Shown here: one piece after another, positions 7,532 through 11,698 of the stretch
How the letters are laid out: every line of letters starts with the position of its first letter
How positions within the stretch are numbered: the stretch's first letter is position 1
Source of the DNA: an uncultured Oceanospirillaceae bacterium
GTDB lineage: Bacteria; Pseudomonadota; Gammaproteobacteria; Pseudomonadales; Oceanobacteraceae
Assembly (NCBI GenBank): GCA_937974825.1
Contig: CALJVD010000067.1
Location: forward strand, 1 to 11,698
Direction: 5' to 3'
Length of the DNA: 11,698 bases
Notes under the pieces: model-generated
The model's input: only the letters and a program-made list of their open reading frames with translations
Told to the model about the DNA's origin: nothing
The model's database searches: none
Made by a program: the position numbers and the translations under genes

Positions 7532-7566
7532 TTCATTCTCATAATATAATTTCACATTAGCCCGTT

Positions 7567-7594
7567 AACTGAGCGCTGTTCAGTTTGTTTTTTT
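7567..7594 (+). terminator. Terminator-like hairpin facing against the gene direction
   Basis: AACTGA (7567-7572) pairs with TCAGTT (7580-7585) around a 7-base loop, and a run of seven T follows at 7588-7594. The T tract places it in plus orientation, although the genes on both sides run on the minus strand. On the minus strand the same hairpin lies in the short leader just before the TupA-like gene. The stem is only 6 bp and not GC-rich, so function is uncertain. Confidence 0.3.
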
Positions 7595-7597
7595 ATA
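7592..7597 (-). promoter_or_regulatory. Possible -10 element for the TupA-like/CDP-glycerol-transferase pair
   Basis: On the minus strand TATAAA lies about 60 bases before ATG 7531, inside the 152-base gap that interrupts an otherwise tightly packed gene string. There is no clear -35 hexamer at the right distance. It is listed because the gap is the natural place for an internal promoter; the motif itself is weak in AT-rich DNA. Confidence 0.2.
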
Positions 7598-7707
7598 CTG
7601 CTGATCGTCGTTTGAAATTAAGCTTGGAGTATTTACACCACGTTTAATATCACGGACTTACACTTGAATTCCTATTTATTTCTAACTTAACTCTTAGCAC
7701 TTACTAT

Positions 7708-8523
7708 CTAGATTTTTATACTATAAAATTCTTCTAAACACTTCCACTGACTAACATTTAAGTCTTTTTTGATATTGTCATCACCTAAAGCAAATTTTTG
7801 TGAGCCAATAATAGGCGTAGGTTTAGGTTGAGGGTTTTCTGAACGCCTCACTTCAGTACCTTGCAGGTGCGCCATGGCTTTAAACCATAGGTCATCAGCC
7901 TTAGGAGTAAGTTTTAGAAAAAGTTTTTCGTTAGTGGTGTCTTTATATAAAGAATTAGGTGGGTACAGTACACCCCCATAGCCAATAAAAAGAAGATTGC
8001 CACTACTTTCACCGGGTTTCACATCAGGAGACCATTGTTTGTAAGGTAATAGAGTGCCATTGGAGTCACGTGTTAACAGTCTACATTCGTGAGCAATAAT
8101 ATCTTCTGGATATTTTTCATGGGTTGCATATAAGCGCTCTAACCAAGTCTCTTCGTACATTAAATCGTCGTCAGACGTAACAATAATAGAATCGGGATAT
8201 TTTTTTATAGAGTGAATAAGCTTTCTATGCGAGCAAGTTAGTCTAACGTAATTAATTTCAAAACAGTCAGATTGTAAACCGCTAAGAGTCTTTGGAAGTT
8301 TATTTTTCAGGTCCTCATGTAGCCATAAAATAATTTTCTTGGGGACTACGGACTGGGCTAGCAGGCTACGAATTGTTAAATGAATTGTTCCAAGTCTGCT
8401 GGGAATTGAAGTTAAAGAAACAACAATAGGCACTGTAGGCAAAGAACCATCTTGGTTGTAAGGTCGGTTAAAACGTAGTTTTAAAGACTGCAAAAAGGAT
8501 GGAATATATTCTTTAAATTTCAT
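7708..8523 (-). CDS. Putative GT-A-type glycosyltransferase, family unassigned
   Basis: A 271-residue soluble protein that I do not assign to a named family. Its opening strand (IVVSLTSIPSRL, residues 33-44), the SLLAQSVVPKKIILWL segment (53-68) and the acidic DDD triad at 118-120 in VTSDDDLMYE look like a GT-A nucleotide-sugar-binding fold with a DxD metal site. The strand-helix-strand order and spacing support this. A second acidic patch, KADDLWFKAMA, lies in the C-terminal third, where GT-A enzymes often place an acceptor-side acid. Similar proteins are, to my recollection, usually labelled hypothetical or glycosyltransferase in capsule and LPS loci. It begins eight bases after the stop of the GT2 gene and is presumably in the same operon; a 152-base gap follows it. 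The sugar and linkage are unknown. Confidence 0.65.
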   Translation of the reverse strand: MKFKEYIPSFLQSLKLRFNRPYNQDGSLPTVPIVVSLTSIPSRLGTIHLTIRSLLAQSVVPKKIILWLHEDLKNKLPKTLSGLQSDCFEINYVRLTCSHRKLIHSIKKYPDSIIVTSDDDLMYEETWLERLYATHEKYPEDIIAHECRLLTRDSNGTLLPYKQWSPDVKPGESSGNLLFIGYGGVLYPPNSLYKDTTNEKLFLKLTPKADDLWFKAMAHLQGTEVRRSENPQPKPTPIIGSQKFALGDDNIKKDLNVSQWKCLEEFYSIKI

Positions 8524-8531
8524 TGAATTCT

Positions 8532-9347
8532 TTATAAGTATTGTGATAGACCGAGTCTTGCTTTGATACGCTTATGCTTCTTTGTGTCATCACGAATAGC
8601 ACGACTGTTAGCAAGCATTTCTGGTGTAACATATCCACGTTTGTGATCTAGGTGTACGCAGATAGTAGAGTATCTAATGCGTTTAGATTTTAAGCCAAGG
8701 TGTAACAACCTATCTCCAAACTCACAGTCCTGACCACCATACTGCATCATTTCCTCAAAGCCATTGACAGCTAAAATATGCTCTTTATAGCAAGAAGCGT
8801 TATGTCCGTTCCATGTTTTTCTAGCAGGGCTGATCAAGTTTAAAAAACTAGCCCAGGCCCCTTGTGAAGTCAGCTTCATGAACTTGTGTGTTTTTTTCAT
8901 GCCTTGCTGTTCAAGCCATTCTGTTTGAAACGGGCTTTGCTTAATGATGTCTTCTTCTGAGATCTTCAGGCTAATATCCATAGGAAGTTTAAAATAGCCG
9001 CCTGATAAATAAGAATTTTTTTCTGATAGCAGAACGTGTTTTTCAACAAAGTCGTTTCTTGGAATGCAGTCACCGTCAGTAAAAATAAGATAGTCACCCT
9101 GTGCGGCAAGAACAGCTTTATTCATAATCTTACATTTTTGGAAGCCATTGTCTTCATGCCAAATATGTTGAATAGGAACCGGTGAGTTGAGCTTCATCTC
9201 GTTAATTAGCTGAGCGGTTGATTCTTTAGAGCCGTCGTCGGCAATGACTATCTCGAAGTCCTGATAAGTCTGGTTGAAAAAACCAATTAGTACTTTTTCT
9301 AACCATTTTGGGGAGTTGTAGGTAGTGAAGACCACACTAACTTTCAT
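8532..9347 (-). CDS. Glycosyltransferase family 2, with galactosyltransferase-like C-terminal region
   Basis: A 271-residue GT2 enzyme (GT-A fold, inverting). The N-terminal strand VSVVFTTYN (3-11) leads to the nucleotide-binding IADDGS (35-40), and the metal-binding DGD of FTDGDCIPR lies at 91-93. The C-terminal region has WNGHNASCYKEH (179-190) and GGQDCEFGDRLLHLG (204-218), in which the D207/E209 region is expected to supply the catalytic base, then VHLDHKRGY. This layout matches GT2 proteins with the Glyco_transf_7C region. Starting at 9347 gives the canonical first strand; the longer frame to 9404 lies within the ligase gene. The start codon overlaps the 3' end of the ligase gene by 11 bases, so translation is probably coupled. 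No membrane anchor is seen. The sugar specificity is not readable. Confidence 0.88.
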   Translation of the reverse strand: MKVSVVFTTYNSPKWLEKVLIGFFNQTYQDFEIVIADDGSKESTAQLINEMKLNSPVPIQHIWHEDNGFQKCKIMNKAVLAAQGDYLIFTDGDCIPRNDFVEKHVLLSEKNSYLSGGYFKLPMDISLKISEEDIIKQSPFQTEWLEQQGMKKTHKFMKLTSQGAWASFLNLISPARKTWNGHNASCYKEHILAVNGFEEMMQYGGQDCEFGDRLLHLGLKSKRIRYSTICVHLDHKRGYVTPEMLANSRAIRDDTKKHKRIKARLGLSQYL

Positions 9348-10632
9348 GATGAATGGACTCTCTTTTAATAGTGTGCTGATATTTCCATATATAGCTAACA
9401 GCAATGGCTGTGACTATAGAAATTAGGTAAGAGCCTGTCCAATAGAAGAAATAAGATTCAAACAAGTTAACGACAGACCAGTAAACGAAGAATAGGGCTA
9501 AGAAGAAGAAAATATCTTTTGGTACCACATCGTTTTTATATGCTTTCCATAGGTTTAAGGCGATCCAAATGGCAAGTGTAGTAAATATAAGAAACCCTAA
9601 GACTCCGTAACGCACTAACATTTCCACGTAACTACTGTGCATATGACCAAAAGAAGAAGAGTACGTTCCTTTTAACCACTCAGTGTTTTCAGCGACTACC
9701 TCACCTCCACGACTTCCCCAGCCGATCAAGGGGCTTTTTTTAAGCCATTGCCAACCCGCTACCCATGAATTTGCGCGTGCGCCAACACTCGTATTGCCTA
9801 TGCTTTTAATATCTCCATTCCATAAGCTTGAAATTCTCGACTCTTCACTGGTGATTTTGACGATACTTTTTTGACCAATAGAGGCGAGAGCGATAATTAA
9901 AACTAAACCAATCATTATTACGCTGAGCTTGCTCTTAGCTGTACTGCCCTTCATTGAAAGAATTATGTAGCTCAAGAGAGCAATTGCCAAGGCAAGTGTT
10001 ATAGCCCTTGTTTGGGTCATATAGACAGCAGCACTAGATGCTAATATAAGAACTATAAGAAAAACTAAAGGCACATGACTTTTATTTTTAAAGGCTCTTT
10101 TTATGAAAACAAGGCTACCAATTAATACTGAGCCAAATAACATAGCTGTATGCTGAGCATTTTGAATATTAAAATCTATTCTATGTCCTTGTAGTCCAAG
10201 CTTTAACTCAGTAGTACCACCACCAAGTACCCAAGGCGTCAGTAGCAAACTAATGGATGCTACCGTAAGCATTATAAAAACTCTTTTAGAATTACCGTTA
10301 AGAAAAAAAGCAATCACCAAGAAGATGAAGAAACGTGTTAGTTGGTGTATCTCGGGTCTTTTATAGAATAGCTCAGGGTAAGTTAAATGACCAATGTACC
10401 AAGAGATGCCAGAGTATGCTGCTGCCACAAAAAGCATTAGCGTAGGCAGAGATTTACGTTCTTCTTTAGCGAAGATGAAAAAATAGATAACGACAACAAA
10501 CAATAATGGTTCTATTTGTTTAAAAGCATCATAAAAAGTGATCTTCATACCGGCATAAGCAAGACATACCAAAGCGCACAAAGCATAAAAAAAACTTTTT
10601 GTTTTCTGCTGAGCTGGCATTGTGATATTCAT
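9337..10632 (-). CDS. O-antigen ligase / Wzy_C-family membrane protein
   Basis: A 431-residue integral membrane protein of about ten or more hydrophobic helices, of the O-antigen ligase/polymerase superfamily (Wzy_C, PF04932). WaaL members join undecaprenyl-linked glycan to the lipid A core on the periplasmic face. The diagnostic loop reads HMHSSYVEMLVRYGVLG with H330 and H332, preceded by SPLIGWGSRGG. Arginines at 209 (TQTRAITLALA) and 286 (VGARANSW) sit where WaaL has functionally important arginines, as far as I recall. ATG 10632 is chosen because an AAGGG site lies seven bases upstream; a longer frame to 10665 would overlap the GT9 gene and add 11 residues. Ligase is favoured over polymerase by the adjoining heptosyltransferase-like gene, but sequence alone does not separate WaaL from Wzy or from protein O-glycan ligases. 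Confidence 0.85.
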   Translation of the reverse strand: MNITMPAQQKTKSFFYALCALVCLAYAGMKITFYDAFKQIEPLLFVVVIYFFIFAKEERKSLPTLMLFVAAAYSGISWYIGHLTYPELFYKRPEIHQLTRFFIFLVIAFFLNGNSKRVFIMLTVASISLLLTPWVLGGGTTELKLGLQGHRIDFNIQNAQHTAMLFGSVLIGSLVFIKRAFKNKSHVPLVFLIVLILASSAAVYMTQTRAITLALAIALLSYIILSMKGSTAKSKLSVIMIGLVLIIALASIGQKSIVKITSEESRISSLWNGDIKSIGNTSVGARANSWVAGWQWLKKSPLIGWGSRGGEVVAENTEWLKGTYSSSFGHMHSSYVEMLVRYGVLGFLIFTTLAIWIALNLWKAYKNDVVPKDIFFFLALFFVYWSVVNLFESYFFYWTGSYLISIVTAIAVSYIWKYQHTIKRESIHHES

Positions 10633-10639
10633 TAAAAAG

Positions 10640-10644
10640 CCCTT
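10640..10644 (-). promoter_or_regulatory. Ribosome binding site of the ligase gene
   Basis: AAGGG on the minus strand lies seven bases before ATG 10632. It overlaps the TAA stop of the GT9 gene, indicating tight coupling of the two genes and deciding against the longer ligase frame. Confidence 0.6.
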
Positions 10645-11674
10645 ATATAGCCTTAGTCTTTGCAATTACTTGGTCTATGGTGATTCTTTTCATAGCCATC
10701 TTGTCTTTCACTCGAGTCCGCCAGTTTACTTGATCTACTGTTTTGCCTGTTTCAGCAAATAAAGCTTCATCATATACGCTAATAACTTTATCTAGATCAT
10801 TATAAGGGCCAGTGCGTAGAGGTGTTTGTGCAGCATAAAGACCAATGACTGGTGTGCCTACCATGGTTGCCATGTGAGCAGGGCCAGTATCGGGTGCCAC
10901 CACTAGTCGTGCGCATTGTAACAGAGCTAGCAGTTGTGAGAGAGTGGTTTTTCCTACTAGGTTTGCGTCTACACGTGACGTTAGGTTTATAATTTCTTGT
11001 GCTAACTCGATCTCATTTGGTGCTGGGCTGCCAATGAGAATAATTTTCATACCTTGTTGGTGTATGTACTCTATTAGTTGGACATATCCCTCTGTGGTCC
11101 AGTTGCGCTCAGGTTTGCTGGCAGACGGACATAAAATAAACAATGGGCGTTCATCTAAATGCTGTTTGGCCCATTGCAAATCTTTTTCAGGTGCACTGAC
11201 ATCCCAAGTGGGTTTGGCGGCGGGCAGCCCTAGAGCGGGGGCGAAATCCATAAAGCCTTCAGCAACGTGAATGCCAGAGCCAACCGGAGATTTTACATGG
11301 GTAAACAACCACTGTAGCTCCCGTGCCCGTTGATAACCAAAGCCTATCTTCTTTTTAGCCGGAATAAACAGGCTAACAAGGTTTGCCCGCATATTGGCTT
11401 GCAGGTGCAGTAGAACATCAAATTTTTGGCCATGCATTTGTTGGCGAAGTTGCTTAAAAGCGGCTCGCCCTTGTTTTTTATCGAAAATAACGAGCTTAAC
11501 CGTTGGTAAAATAGCACTAATCAGCTGGGCCTCGATTTTACCGATGACCCAGGTAATTTTTGTGTTCGGCCAATGTTTTTGGATGTGTTGGACTAGGGCT
11601 ACTGCATGACAGGAATCGCCAATTTCAGATAAGCGCAAAAGGCAAATACTATTAGAGGTTTGTGATTCAGACAT
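10643..11674 (-). CDS. Glycosyltransferase family 9, heptosyltransferase-like
   Basis: A 343-residue GT-B enzyme of family GT9, which contains ADP-heptose:LPS heptosyltransferases (WaaC, WaaF, WaaQ types). Visible hallmarks: the N-terminal ICLLRLSEIGD (D20 at the position of the catalytic Asp of WaaC), the LLHLQANMRANL segment (88-99) with KIGFGYQRARE, the nucleotide-binding turn CPSASKPERNW (182-192), and PDTGPAHMATMVGTPVIGLY (261-280), the strongest GT9 signature. The length (about 340) is typical. It has no membrane segment and would act on the nascent core at the inner face of the inner membrane. It is the first gene of the visible minus-strand string, with only ten bases between its stop and the ligase start. 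Its promoter is not in view: only 24 bases remain upstream, with a weak AGG ten bases before the ATG. Whether it transfers heptose or another sugar is not resolved. Confidence 0.9.
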   Translation of the reverse strand: MSESQTSNSICLLRLSEIGDSCHAVALVQHIQKHWPNTKITWVIGKIEAQLISAILPTVKLVIFDKKQGRAAFKQLRQQMHGQKFDVLLHLQANMRANLVSLFIPAKKKIGFGYQRARELQWLFTHVKSPVGSGIHVAEGFMDFAPALGLPAAKPTWDVSAPEKDLQWAKQHLDERPLFILCPSASKPERNWTTEGYVQLIEYIHQQGMKIILIGSPAPNEIELAQEIINLTSRVDANLVGKTTLSQLLALLQCARLVVAPDTGPAHMATMVGTPVIGLYAAQTPLRTGPYNDLDKVISVYDEALFAETGKTVDQVNWRTRVKDKMAMKRITIDQVIAKTKAI

Positions 11675-11698
11675 AACATAAAAGCCTAAAAGGTCACA

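Noticed and set aside
10944..11270. Plus-strand open frame of 108 codons inside the GT9 gene
   Set aside because: It is antisense to strongly conserved GT9 sequence; its composition (Ser/Cys-rich, no domain) is typical of a shadow frame.
1..11698. Novel defence system, retron, CRISPR or mobile element
   Set aside because: All convincing genes belong to sugar-nucleotide, glycosyltransferase, ligase or phosphotransferase families; no nuclease, reverse transcriptase, transposase, integrase or repeat array is visible.

Overview
The window is a surface-polysaccharide locus of a Gram-negative bacterium, most likely a marine gammaproteobacterium of the Alteromonadales or a close relative. This rests on the AT-leaning composition, the style of the O-antigen-ligase and glycosyltransferase-9 proteins, and sugar-nucleotide genes that resemble Shewanella, Pseudoalteromonas or Idiomarina homologues from memory. 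No search was run, so the genus is not claimed. I see no rRNA, tRNA, insertion sequence, integrase or CRISPR array.

Left part, plus strand (1-4341). A strong intrinsic terminator (23-50) closes a gene outside the window. A membrane-anchored LtaS/MdoB-type phosphoglycerol (or phosphoethanolamine) transferase follows (114-2036), then a 119-base gap with two short palindromes and a possible promoter. Next is a two-gene unit: a UDP-glucuronate 4-epimerase-like protein (2156-3133) overlapping by four bases a UDP-glucose 6-dehydrogenase (3130-4341). Together these would convert UDP-glucose to UDP-glucuronate and UDP-galacturonate, the usual donors of acidic sugars for LPS core, O-antigen or capsule.

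Right part, minus strand (4338-11674), read from right to left. The order is a heptosyltransferase-like GT9 protein, an O-antigen ligase (WaaL/Wzy_C family), a GT2 glycosyltransferase, an unassigned GT-A-like protein with a DDD motif, a 152-base gap, a TupA-like ATP-grasp protein, a CDP-glycerol glycerophosphotransferase-like protein, a 189-base gap, and a GT4 glycosyltransferase. Its stop codon overlaps that of the dehydrogenase tail to tail. Heptosyltransferase plus ligase, with no flippase, chain-length regulator or initiating transferase in view, suggests an LPS outer-core locus rather than a complete O-antigen cluster.

The most interesting feature is that three proteins of the phosphoglycerol/teichoic type (LtaS-like, TagF/TagB-like and TupA-like) sit in one Gram-negative LPS neighbourhood. 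A possible reading is that the glycan made here carries glycerol-phosphate (or similar phosphodiester) and uronic-acid decorations. That is inference from family membership and position, not something the sequence proves. Apart from that combination and one unassigned glycosyltransferase, the gene content is ordinary for such a locus.
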